Source: Diogma glabrata (lineage: Eukaryota > Arthropoda > Insecta > Diptera > Cylindrotomidae). Taken from it: a stretch of 64,000 nt of DNA. The position numbers and the translations under genes are program-made. The stretch is from NCBI GenBank assembly GCA_963693315.1, contig OY856187.1, positions 44,788,235 to 44,852,234 of the forward strand, read 5' to 3'. Under the pieces are notes generated by a model. That model saw nothing but the letters and a program-made list of their open reading frames with translations, did no database searches and was not told where the DNA came from. Below, in pieces: positions 32,613-46,800 of this stretch. Each line of letters begins with the position of its first letter. The stretch's first letter is position 1.

Positions 32613-34640
32613 TATATTTGATCTATAGACTAAAGGATAGATAAGATTGCCGTTACGCTCGTATAGAAGGATAGACTTACGGCTATTATATTATGGATTA
32701 CTTTATAAATTAATTAATTTTGTAACTGCTAATTTAAGTATTTTATTATGTTCTTTGTTATTGTTTTCTCTCTCTTTACCGTATTGTTTTGTAAAAAATT
32801 GTATATATAAGATTTTTATTGTAACTATTAAATCATTACTCCAGAAGATGGCCTAACAAGCTGAAATATATATAGAGTAACAGTAAAATTAAAAAAAGCT
32901 TTGTTTTCTTTAATTTTTTATTAAACTTATTAAATAAGTTATTTGCGTAAAGTAACAAGAGATTGACATTATGTTATTTGAAAACTTACGCCAAGTGCCA
33001 ACGGCAAACAGTGTTAATTATAATTTTGTTTTATTCATTTATATTTGTTTCAAATTTAAATTGTTTCAATTTAAAGAAAAGTTTTATACGTTTAAAAGTA
33101 TTATACGTTTTTTTATTCTATGCATCTTTTTTCATCCACTAATGAAATACATATTATATTTTAATTTTTATAAATCAGTTTCTGTGATTCTTTTTATTTA
33201 TTAGGAGTTATTTTACTAAATGTTAATTATACTTTTGTGAATATATATTATATAAAACACAATAATTGCTTTTTCAGAATGGAACTATTCATCAAATATG
33301 GACATAAAATATGGTTCTACCCAACTTCAACTACTCCCAACTGATAGGAACAGTCTAAAAATATCAAGTTGTTGCAGATTAAATGTCGTTTTTTGAAAAA
33401 AATTGTAATTACTAGGCAGTGTTTATTAAGAAATTTTTGTGTGAATCATCTTGGAAAAAAGTTTGAATTTTTGGTTTTGTTATAATTTTTGTTTATTATT
33501 TTTAGAATTTTGAAAAAGTTCAATTTTTGTTTTTTAATAATTTTTTGAATATTTTTATGAAGTTTGAAAAAGTTTAAATTTTTGGTTTTATTATAATTTT
33601 TGGAATATTTTTGTAATTTTGAAAAAAATTTGTATTAGGGGTTGAATATATAGAAAAACATTTTTTTATTTTTGAAAATAAGTCAAGTGAATTTTTTTTC
33701 GAAATTTCTACTCCTAACTGAAATATTTCCTATAACCATGACTTTTTTCAATGTTTTTCTTTTGTAAAGTACGAAGATAAGGGAGGGGGGTGTTTAGAAA
33801 ATTTTTTTCACATTTTTGAAAATATGCCGAAAACTTTCATATGAACTCGCCAAGTTCAAAAATAGTTTTTTTTTCAAAATTTATACCCCCAACCTCCTTC
33901 AAATAACATTTCTGCTCCTAACCCTCTCAAAATAATATTTCAAATGTTGAGCCGACCGCTATAGTTTTCGTTCAATCTTTATAATATTTCCTATAACCGT
34001 TAATTTTTTCAAATGTTTCCTTTTGTAATGTTCGAAGTTGAGGGATGGGAAGGGCGCAAGAAAAATCGTAGAAAAAATCTGTTTGGTATCCTAAAACTTT
34101 CTCTTCAGAATATGTTCTGTAAACCAATTATCTGTTCTGTAAACCAAAAGAAATGAACAAAAATTCATGCCGGCATAGCATAACTCCATTTCAGAGCAAT
34201 AAATTAAAAAATCCAGAATTTTATTTTTTTCATTCGTTCACACAATAACACACAAAATTTTGATTTAAAAAAAAATCCACAATAAATATACATTTTCAAA
34301 CGATGATCTAAGTAGTCTGTTGAATTTTGTTTTAACATCGAATTGAATCAATGTCTTTAGAAGAAATCACCATCTTAAATTTTTAAAAGTTGTTTTTCTT
34401 TATTTTAGTCTTTATTGCACCTTCAATAATAATATTATAAAATGGCGCTCAATGTGGGACACTATGTAGTAACAAATGTGGTAATGTTTAGTAGTATTTT
34501 TTTTACCAGCGAACCGAAAATTGGTCGTAATGCATGCGCATGTGCGAATATTCAGTGTCTCAGATTAAAATATTAAGAAAACTGTTGGGGTCCCATTGAA
34601 ATGGACAAAAAACGCATAAAATAATAAATTACTATTAAAA
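32613..34640. other. No gene seen; PLE-tail scrap, inverted satellite and a diverged tandem duplication
   Basis: 32836-32862 has CCAGAAGATGGC...GCTGAAAT, similar to the Penelope 3' tail at 38001. 33470-33650 holds reverse-complement units of the 25250 satellite. 33715-33845 and 33985-34100 share TATTTCCTATAACC and TTTCTTTTGTAA-like blocks. Open frames at 32647, 32971 and 34652 show no domain. Confidence 0.5.
33470..33650 (-). repeat. Inverted units of the 25250-26170 satellite
   Basis: The reverse complement reads CAAAAATTGAACTTTTTC, AAAATTCTAAAAATA and AAAATTATAACAAAA, the same word order as the plus-strand array about 7 kb away. Confidence 0.65.
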
Positions 34641-35244
34641 TTAAACCAATTATGATAGAAAACCAAAAACTTATAAAACTATACTATGTTTCCATGACCG
34701 AGTTAATCGGGATTATCTCGGATTATCTCGTCATGGAAACGGAGTTTTCGTTAAATTTCTTAACTCACCTTAACTCAAACAAAGTAGCGCGATTAGAGAA
34801 GGTTAACAAAAAACAAACACAAAACAAAAAAAGTCCAAGCGGTACGTATATCCGCTAGAAATAGGTAGATTTCGAGATCAGACAGTTTTGTGTGCCAGTA
34901 GAATCTGATGTATCAGATTAGTTTAAACAAAACAAACTAATTTCAAACAGATATCGAACAAATTGCAAAAAGAAAACTAGCTATCTACAAGCAAAATTAT
35001 ATCTATCCAATTTTGCAACAAACAAATATCAAATCTACCACAGAACATGTATGTGACAATTTATGACACAAACCTACTCTATATCATATGTCGTGCAATT
35101 GCTGCAAAATATCAAAATAGTTTATTTCTAAGAAAAAAAAATTAATTTCTTCTATTCAAATCTTTTATTTTTTTGACTGTTATAAGGTTGACATTGACTG
35201 TTATAAGGTTTTTGGAAATTGTACTTGGGGATTGTTGCAAACTT

Positions 35245-36200
35245 TTTTGTTGAAGCCAACAAGTCAAAAACCTCTAACTGCAGAGGTTTATATTTATAAG
35301 AAACGGATTAAAATGTTTCCACAGATTCTAAATTTATGAAGATTTTAAAAATATTAATATCCAAACGGCCGTTATAACGGATTAAAAAAACCACTTTTTT
35401 TTCTAGTATAAAGCCTCTAGTTCCTTAACCATGTGTTAGATTTTTCTGATTTACGAACTTGTCCAAGATATTAATAAAACACACATTTCTAAGAAAGGTT
35501 TTTTGATCTGGCTCCACAAATGCAACCGTGAGAGCGCCGGTTGATTCAAACGCATTTTGTGTTTTACAAGCTTTTTTGTTGGAGCCGCTCACTCAGAAAC
35601 CTCCAACTGCAGAGGTCTATTTTTTGAAAGAAACTGATTAAAAAGGTTTCAAAAATTCTAAATTTATGAAATTTTTAAAAATATTAGAATCCAAACGGCC
35701 GTTATAACGGATCTAAAAAACAGAGTTTTTTTCTAGTATAAAGCTTCTAGTTTCTTAACCATGTGTTGGATTGGGCTGATTTACGAACTTGTCCAAGATA
35801 TTAATAAAACGCACAATTTTAAAAACGGTTTTTTGATCTGGCCTTATAAATGCGACCGTGAGAGTGCCGGTTGTTTCAAAAAAAATTTTTTTTTGCAAAC
35901 TTTTTTGTTGGAGCCGCTCACTCAGGAACCTCTAACTGCAGAGGTCTATTTTTAAAACAAATTGATAAAAAAGATTTCAAAGATTCTAAATTTATTAAAT
36001 TTTTTGAAATATTAGTATCCAAACGGCCGTTATAACGGTTTTAAAAAATCAATTTTTTTCAGAAAAAAGCCTCTAGTTTCTTAACCACGTGTTGGATTTT
36101 GCTGATTCACGAACTTGTCCAAGATATTATTAGAACACACAAGTACAGAAAATTTTTTTGATCTACCTCAAGAAATGCGACCGTGAGAGTGCCGGTCGTT
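35245..36200. repeat. Three tandem units of about 330 bp
   Basis: Landmarks repeat at a 330-bp step: CTGCAGAGGT (35278, 35608, 35938), AAACGGCCGTTATAACGG, CTTAACCATGTGTT-like, GAACTTGTCCAAGATATTA and CGTGAGAGYGCCGGT. They lie directly upstream of the Penelope-like element, where tandem terminal-repeat copies are expected in that group, so they may belong to it. Confidence 0.85.
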
Positions 36201-36212
36201 TTCGTTATATCT

Positions 36213-37754
<1,542 letters not shown>

Positions 37755-38000
37755 AAAAATTTTTTTTTTGCTACTCATAACTTGTATTATATCTATTTTA
37801 TGTTACAATTTTTTCATTGTATAATTGTTTGTTTTTCTATTATTATTTCTGATTATAGTTAGCGTTTTTATTTTAATGTCAAAATTTTTTTTTAAAATAA
37901 CTATTTTTTTGTGATTTTAACGTCATTGTTGTAACATTATTACTTGATTGGTTTTTTTTTTTTTGTATAAGAATTATTATTTTTTTTTGTAATATATATT

Positions 38001-38046
38001 ATCCTTGAAGATGGTTTTTTGAATAAACCGAAACAATTGTTGGATA
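38001..38046 (+). ncRNA. Hammerhead-ribozyme-like motif in the Penelope 3' tail
   Basis: ATCC, TTGAAGA, a GGTTT/AAACC hairpin, GAAA, then CAATTGTT and GGAT follow the order stem I, CUGANGA-like core, stem II, GAAA, stem III, stem I. The first core base is T instead of the invariant C, so activity is doubtful. Hammerhead motifs are known from terminal repeats of Penelope-like elements. Confidence 0.35.
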
Positions 38047-38129
38047 AACAATCATAATTATTGTTTTATTTATTGGCTTTACCCAAAAATTTTATTATTT
38101 ATATAATATATACAAGCCAAATATCAAAT

Positions 38130-38239
<110 letters not shown>

Positions 38240-38374
38240 AATTTTTTTTTTTTTTTGTTTTTTTTGTCTCCGCTTATCATATATAGTCGTTTGGCACAAA
38301 AATTTTTCCGAAATTCCGAGATGAAGCCCATTGCACTAGGTAGATTTTTATATGAAATCTACCTAAAAGTAAAA

Positions 38375-38446
38375 ATGGCGTCGCGAGTGTTTTGGAGTGA
38401 AGAGGAAAATAAAATTTTAATTGAAATTATTCAAGAAAAAAACTAG
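38375..38446 (+). pseudogene. Start of a Myb/SANT-like DNA-binding protein
   Basis: MASRVFWSEEENKILIEII resembles the first helix of SANT/trihelix domains, followed by a stop after 23 residues. It fits a remnant of the accessory protein of a Harbinger-type transposon whose right end lies 225 bp downstream. Confidence 0.35.
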
Positions 38447-38689
38447 TAAATTAATAATAAAAAACATTAGTAAAATGTCCAATTTTTCCGTCGTAACCAA
38501 ATACTTTTTGTATTTTTCACTTAATGTCATCACTTAATGTATTTTAATATACAATTTTTGCTAACTCCAAGAATTTTTATATTATCATGGAAACGATACG
38601 GATTAGCGCCGCCATGTTTTTAACTCAACGAAACTCTTAATTCGAGTTAACTCTGTCATGGAAACGTAGTAATATTAATGATTGAGCCA

Positions 38690-39747
38690 AATTTTGATAA
38701 TTAAAAATAATTATATAAAAAATAACGACGCCTATGTATACAAATGTCACAACAAACACATGGTACGAACTAGGAGTAGAAATTTAACTAATGTAATTGT
38801 TTTCAAAACAAATTTATCCCAAAATAAATAATACATCTCTGTTTTACTTTTTGTCTCGTCTTTTATCTCTTGCTGCGTGGTATCTGTCAAAAATTCATTG
38901 GTAAACAAATTCTACTATACCGTAGTTGAATGAGTGGAAAACTTAAAGGTTTTGTTGAGTGGAAAACTTAAAGCGGTAGATTTGCCTTTCTCTCAGACTT
39001 TGTAAAAGCTTTTGCATATTTTGGGACATATTTCCAGGCTACTCTGTCCCTCAATATCTTGGTGGGTACATCAAAGACGACTTATCTATCGAAAAAATAC
39101 TTTCTAGTTATCTTACAAACATCTTAATGTTTTATTGGTATAAGGTTATTTTTATTCGCTTTCATTTTCTTAGTAGATGGTTTAACACTAACTAACTAGT
39201 AGATGGTTTATACACACATTTTCAATAAGTTTCGTAGATCAAATAAATACTTTAATTTTTTTTTAATTTAACACTAATGTTAAACTAATTTTTACGTTCA
39301 AGAAAGTTTAAAGAAAACAAAGAAATGACAAAATTTAAAAATGTTTTGTTTTAATAATTATATTATTTTAATTGACGTAAATTTGCAACATTTAACACAA
39401 ACTCAATACAATTAGAATATTAAAAACAAAAAATAAAATAAATTTTATGCAAACAAACAACTGGAATAACACTTTCTTTGTTCTCTTCACCTTATTTACG
39501 TTATTTTCGTAATTATAACAAATTTATTTTCTTAGTTGTAATAAAACCAATATTTGCCACACTACCCTGTTCAAATTAAGGTTATTTTAAGCCCTTAAGT
39601 CCTTAACTTACATTGAATGCACCCACATGTCGGTAAAGTAGAGCGAAAGACATTAAATTTCTAATGACATTGAAAAAAGACCACAAGAACTTAATTGTCA
39701 TTTTAATGTTTTTGCTTCTATAGCTTATTCATATTTTTTTATAGCTT
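38690..39747. other. No gene seen
   Basis: AT-rich sequence downstream of the host gene. I looked on the minus strand for a further exon of the ZP gene but could not support one. Confidence 0.4.
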
Positions 39748-40250
39748 AAGGCTTCGAACAGTTTACAGTGTTTAAATTGATCGATAAAGTAGTTTTTTAA
39801 GGTTATTTCTATTGTATTTTAACACAACCGTTCTAATTAATATCATTTTGCTATGTCATTTTCCTTCATAAGATTCATGATGTTCCTTCTTAAGATAATA
39901 AAATTAATTGTTTGTTAATAAAATAACAAATTTTGTTTAACTTTAATTAATTGTTCAAATTGTTTAACTCTAATGGGCAAATAAAAAGAAAAATGACTAC
40001 AAGTTATTAAAAAATACAAAATATTTTCTCACAAACAACTACGATTTTTTTAATGATTATGAAGAGGTTTCTTATGTTGCAGAATGTCTAACAAGATAAT
40101 TGTTTCAAGAACTGTAAAGTTACTCATTGCTCATTAAATTATTAAAAAAAATGATATTAATTAGAACGGTTTTGTTAAAAGACAATAGCAATAACATTAA
40201 AAAACTACTTTATCGATAAATTTAAATACCGTAAATTGTCCGAAGCGTAA
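39748..40250. mobile_element. MITE with about 100-bp inverted ends
   Basis: GCTTCGAACAGTTTACAG...ATCGATAAAGTAGTTTTTTAA on the left is mirrored by TTAAAAAACTACTTTATCGAT...ATTTACGGT-like sequence on the right up to GTCCGAAGC. The arms extend to TTCTAATTAATATCATTTT with scattered mismatches; the spacer is about 300 bp and non-coding. Confidence 0.65.
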
Positions 40251-40873
40251 ATCTTATTTTCGACCATCGTCAAGTCAAGGAATTAGTGAACTCAAAAAAA
40301 GTATTGTTTCTAATATTATTTATAAAATATAGTTTACTTCTTTATTATTTGATATTTACATTTTTATATTTATAGTAACAATTTAATATTTAATCAAAAA
40401 ATATTACATAAAAATTCGCTAAAATATATATTTTAATATCTACAAAACTTGAAAGTTTTTATTTTATGCAACCGGTGTTCCCGGAAGTTTTTAAATACAA
40501 TATAATATAAAATACAATATAATATTAATAAAATTGTTCATAATGATAAAAATGATTGCATTAGTTTAAATTTTTGTTATAAAAAATAGGAGTTTCGTTC
40601 AAACTAATGCAATAATTTGTATATAAGATTGCTCCAAAAATATCAATTATAGTGCCTCTATTGTAATTATTGCTTATCAAAGTTTGACAGATTTCATATT
40701 GTGCAGCTATATTCATATTTTTGAACTATTTGTTTTTGTATAAAAACTGGAAGTTATGAGTAATAATAATATTTATAACTATTATTAATGTATTGTGTTC
40801 AAGTTAATACATATACATTATTTACAATTTTATTAATTGAAATTAAAGTTTGAAATAAAATATTAATTTACTT

Positions 40874-43800
40874 TTAATTATCAGAGAATTGATATCCTTT
40901 AAAAGACAATGTAAGTGAAATAATTTCTTTTTGCATACCTAAATCACGTTTTACTCTAGTTTGACTATTTGAGACAGAGATTTCATCAGCTGGTATAATT
41001 TCATTTAAGTCGGATGAAACTGATTCAGCGAGAACATTAACATTCTGTAATGTTCTTTCGGTTGGTTCGTATGGAGGTAAGTAGGCTGGGGCGTTTGTAC
41101 TATAATTTGGTCGAACTTGTGGACATCTTGGATCACGGGATCCTGGATAACAATACGATGGTGTTGTTCCAGTTTGTGGACATCTAATGTCATCTGACCC
41201 TGGGAAACATATAAAACTTTCAGGTTCTACTGTAGTTGTGGGACTTGGTTGAGGACAACGTGGGTCTTTCGATCCAATATAGCACCTTAATGGAGCTTCT
41301 GTTGTTGTTGGTGTGGGTGTTGTTGTTGTGGTGGGCTTAGGTGTAGTTGTTGTAGTAGAAATTGTTGGAGGTAAATAAGTTACTGGCTCCTTAGTGGTAC
41401 TGAGAATTACTATTGGTCTTGGACAACGGAGATCAAACGAACCAGGATAACATCTTAAAGGTGTTTCGGTTGTGGTTGGCTTTAATGTTGTGGTAGTTGT
41501 GGGCGGAGGTGTGGTAGTAGTAGTAGTCGTGGTAATAGTTGTAGGTCTAGGTGTAGTAGTGGTTGTAGTTGTCGGTTTTGGGGTAGTACTTGTTGTTGGT
41601 TGAATAGTTGTAGTTGTGGTTGCGGGTGTTGTGGTTGTGGTCGTGGTGGTAATGGGTTCTGACGTTGTTGTGGTTGTAGATGCTGTTTGAATTTGTGGAC
41701 AACGAGGATCTTTTGACCCTTCATAACATCTTAATGGCTCAGATGTTGAAAATGGTGGAAGATATGGTTCAGGTTGACCAGTTGATGTAACAAACACTGA
41801 TTGTTGTTTGGGGCACCGAGGATCACGTGATCCTGGATAGCATCGAAGTGGTGCTACTGTTGTGATTTGTGGTTCGAAAGGTGATTTGTTTGAAATAAGT
41901 GGTTTAATTACTTCCGGTATGCGAGTTGTTGATACCAAAAATGGATTTGGTTGAGGGCATCGTAAATCTAAAATACCGGGATAGCACTTTACCGCAGTAA
42001 CGGTTGGTGGAGATTGCGTTGAAAAAACTGGTTGTCTTATTTCTGGTAAGCGTGTTGTCGAGAATAAAAATGGATTAGGTTGTGGACACCGAGAATCTGC
42101 AATGCCGGGATAACACCTTAATGGTTTAATTGTACTTGGTACTGGTGATTGAGTTGAAATTTTTGGTCTATTAATTTCCGGTATGCTAGTTGTTGGAAAT
42201 AAGAACGGATTTGGCTGGGGACAACGAAGATCCATAACTCCAGGATAACACCTTAATGGAATCTCGTTGGAAATTGGTGGTAAATATCCTTCTGGCTCAC
42301 GAGTGGCTGGTTGAGGACAACCCGGGTTCGGTGAGCCTGGATAACAGTTATTTGGTGATCTAGTTGTTTCTATAGATGTAGGAATAAAACGGCTTGTTGT
42401 TGTAGATGGAGTTGATGGCGTGGTGGTGGTTGTTGTTTTTGTCGTTGGTTGAGATGTTGTTGTTGAAGTTGTTGTAGTTGGTTGAGAAGTGGTGGAGGTT
42501 GTACTTGAAAGTTCTACGGATTGTTTAGGGCAGCGTGGATCGAGAGACCATGGATAACATCTTAAGGGTGATTGTGTTGTGACTGGTGGTAAATAAATTT
42601 CTGGCTGACGTGTTGTTGAAATCAGTACAGTTGATGGTATTTTACAACGAATATCAGGTGATCCTGGATAACATCTTAGCGGAGGCTCTGTTTGTATCGG
42701 TGGGAAATATGTCACTGGTTCACGAGTTGTTGGAACTGCTGTTGTAGTTGGCTTTGATGTAGTTGTTGTGGTTGTAGTTATGAGTTTTTGTGTAGTTGTA
42801 GTTGTTGTCGTAGGCTCTTGAGTGGTAGTTGTTGTTGTGGTAGTTGTTGGTTTTGATGTAGTTGTAGAAGTTGAGGATCTGGTTGTTTGAGGACAACGAG
42901 AGTCTAATGACCCTGGATAACATCTTAACGGTGGTTGGGTTGAATATGGAGGCAAATATGTAGCCGGTTCTTGAGTTGTTGAAACAAATATAGTTGATGG
43001 TTTCGGGCAGCGATAGTCCAATGATCCTGGATAACATCTTAATGGAGCTTGTGTTGTAGTGGACGTTATTCTTGGGCAACGAATATCAGGTGATCCTGGA
43101 TAACATCTTATTGGAGGCTCTGTTTGTATCGGTGGAATGTATGTCGATGGTTGCCGAGTAGTTGTAGTTGTTGGTTCCGGAGTAGTTGTTGTGGGCTTTT
43201 GGGTTGTAGTTGTTGTTGTGGTAGTTGTTGGTTCTGGTGTAGTTGTAGTAGTTGTAGAAGATGAGGTTCTGGTTGTTTGAGGACAACGAGAGTCTAATGA
43301 CCCTGGATAACATCTTAATGGTTGTTGGGTTGAATATGGAGGCAAGTATGTAGCCGGCTCTTGAGTTGTTGAAACAAATATAGTTGATGGTTTCGGGCAG
43401 CGATAGTCCAATGATCCTGGATAACATCTCAATGGAGCTAGTGTTGTAGTGGACGTTATTCTTGGGCAACGAATATCAGGTGTTCCTGGATAACATCTTA
43501 ATGGAGGCTCTGTTTGTATCGGTGGAATGTATGTCGATGGTTGTCGAGTGGTTGTTGTTGGTTCCGGTGTAGTTGTGGTCGTTGTTGTTTTCGTTGGCTC
43601 TTGAGTGGTTGTTGTTGTTGTAGTAGTTGTTGGTTTTGGTGTAGTCGTAGAAGTTGAGGTTCTAGTTGTTTGAGGACAACGAGAGTCTAATGACCCTGGA
43701 TAACATCTTAATGGTTGCTGAGTAGAATATGGGGGCAAATATGTTGCTGGCTCTTGAGTTGTTGAAACAAAGACAGTTGATGGTTTCGGACATCGAGAGT

Positions 43801-46800
43801 CCAATGATCCTGGATAACATCTTAATGGAGCTTGTGTTGTAGTGGACGTTATTCTTGGGCAACGAATATCAGACGATCCTGGATAACATCTTAGTGGAGG
43901 CTCTGTTTGTATCGGTGGAATGTATGTCGATGGTTGCCGAGTTGTCGTTGGTTCCGGTGTAGTTGTCGTGGGCTTTTGGGTTGTAGTTGTTGTTGTGGTG
44001 GTTGTTGGTTTTGGTGTGGTTGTTGTGGTTGTAGCAGTTGAGGTTCTTGTTGTTTGAGGACAGCGAGAGTCTAATGACCCGGGATAACATCTTAATGGTG
44101 GCTGGGTTGAATTTGGAGGCAAATATGTAGCAGGCTCTTGAGTTGTTGAAACAAATATAGTTGAAGGTTTCGGACAGCGATAGTCTAATGATCCTGGATA
44201 ACATCTGAATGGAGCTTGTGTTGTAGTGGACGTTATTCTTGGGCAACGAATATCAGACGATCCTGGATAACATCTTAGTGGAGGCTCTGTTTGTATCGGT
44301 GGAATGTATGTCGATGGTTGTCGAGTTGTTGTAGTTGTTGGTTCCGGTGTAGTTGTCGTGGGCTTTTGGGTTGTAGTTGTTGTTGTGGTAGTTGTTGGTT
44401 TTGGTGTAGTTGTAGTAGTTGTAGAAGTTGAGGTTCTTGTTGTTTGAGGACAACGAGAGTCTAATGACCCTGGATAACATCTTAATGGTGGTTGGGTTGA
44501 ATATGGAGGCAAATATGTAGCCGGCTCTTGAGTTGTTGAAACAAATATAGTTGATGGTTTCGGGCAGCGATAGTCCAATGATCCTGGATAACATCTGAAT
44601 GGAGGTTGTGTTGTAGTGGACGTTATTCTTGGACAACGAATATCTGGTGATCCTGGATAACATCTTAATGGAGGCTCTGTTTGTATCGGAGGAATGTATG
44701 TCGATGGTTGCCGAGTTGTTGTAGTTGTTGGTTCCTGTGTAGTTGTGGTTGTTGTCGTAGGCTGTTGAGTGGTTGTTGTTGTTGTGGTAGTTGTTGGTTT
44801 TGGTGTAGTTGTAGTGGTTGTAGAAGTTGAGGTTCTTGTTGTTTGAGGACAACGAGTGTCTAATGATCCTGGATAACATCTCAATGGGGGTTGAGTTGAA
44901 TATGGAGGCAAATATGTTGCGGGCTCTCGAGTTGTTGAAACAAAGACTGTTGATGGTTTCGGACATCGAGAGTCCAATGATCCTGGATAACATCTTAATG
45001 GAGCTTGTGTTGTAGTGGACGTTATTCTTGGGCAACGAATATCGGGTGAACCTGGATAACATCTTAATGGAGGCTCTGTTTGTATCGGTGGAATGTATGT
45101 CGATGGTTGTCGAGTTGTTGTAGTTGTTGGTTCCGGTGTAGTTGTCGTGGGCTTTTGGGTTGTAGTTGTTGTTGTGGTAGTTGTTGGTTTTGGTGTTGTT
45201 GTAGATGTTGAAATTTTCGTTGTTTGAGGACAGCGAGAGTCTAATGACCCTGGATAACATCTTAATGGTGGTTGGGTTGAATATGGAGGCAAATATGTAG
45301 CCGGCTCTTGAGTTGTTGAAACAAATATAGTTGATGGTTTCGGGCAGCGATAGTCCACCGATCCTGGATAACATCTGAATGGAGGTTGTGTTGTAGGGGA
45401 CGTTATTCTTGGACAACGAATATCAGGTGAACCTGGATAACATCTTAATGGAGGCTCTGTTTGTATCGGTGGAATGTATGTCGATGGCTGCCGAGTTGTT
45501 GTAGTTGTTGGTTCCGGTGTAGTTGTGGTTGTTGTAGTAGGCTCTTGAGTGGTTGTGGTAGTTGTTGGTTTTGGTGTAGTTGTGGTAGTTGTGGAAGTTG
45601 AGGGTCTAGGGGTTTGGGGACAACGAGAGTCTAATGACCCTGGATAACATCTTAATGGTGGTTGGGTTGAATGTGGAGGCAAATATGTAGCAGGCTCTTG
45701 CGTTGTTGAAACAAATAAAGTTGATGGTTTCGGGCATCGATAGTCTAATGAACCTGGATAACATCTTATTGGAGCTTGTGTTGTAGTGGACGTTATTCTT
45801 GGACAACGAATATCGGGTGATCCTGGATAACATCTTAATGGAGGCTCTGTTTGTATTGGTGGAATGTATGTTGATGGTTGTCGAGTGGTTGTAGTTGTTG
45901 GTTCCGGTGTAGTTGTGGTTGTTGTCGTTGGCTCTTGAGTGGTTGTTGTTGTTGTAGTAGTTGTTGGTTTTGGTGTAGTCGTAGAAGTTGAGGTTCTAGT
46001 TGTTTGAGGACAACGAGAGTCTAATGACCCTGGATAACATCTTAATGGTGGCTGGGTTGAATATGGGGGCAAATATGTTGCTGGCTCTTGAGTTGTTGAA
46101 ACAAAGACAGTTGATGGTTTCGGGCATCGATAGTCCAATGATCCTGGATAACATCTTAATGGAGCTTGTGTTGTAGTGGACGTTATTCTTGGGCAACGAA
46201 TATCGGATGATCCGGGATAACATCTTAGTGGAGGCTCTGTTTGTATCGGAGGAATGTATGTCGATGGTTGTCGAGTTGTTGGCGCTGCTGTAGTTGTTGG
46301 TGCCGTTGTAGTTGTGGTTGTTGTAGTAGGCTGTTGAGTTGTAGTTGTTGTTGTGGTGGTTGTTGGTTTTAGTGTAGTTGTAGTGGTTGTAGAAGTTGAA
46401 GTTCTTGTTGTTTGAGGACAACGAGAGTCTAATGACCCTGGATAACATCTTAATGGTGGCTGGGTTGAAAATGGAGGCAAATACGTTGCGGGTTCTTGAG
46501 TTGTAGAAACAAAGACTGTTGATGGTTTCGGGCATCGATAGTCCAATGATCCTGGATAACATCTTAATGGAGCTTGTGTTGTAGTGGACGTTATTCTTGG
46601 ACAACGAATATCGGGTGATCCTGGATAACACCTTAATGGAGGCTCTGTTTGTATCGGTGGAATGTATGTCGATGGTTGCCGAGTTGTCGTTGGTTCTGGT
46701 GTAGTAGGGGATCTTGTTGTTTGAGGACAACGAGAGTCTAATGAGCCAGGGTAACAGCTCAATGGTGGTTGGGCTGATATTGGTGGTGTTCGTGTACTTA

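Noticed and set aside
35245..36200. Regular repeats that might suggest a CRISPR-like array
   Set aside because: Units are about 330 bp with no short repeat/unique spacer alternation, in a eukaryotic genome.
44253..45416. Minus-strand open frame of 387 codons, and similar frames at 42720-43469, 43662-44246 and 45606-46730
   Set aside because: They are an alternative frame of the CYPGS macrosatellite and repeat with its period; the ZP/mucin frame explains the region with correct splice phases.
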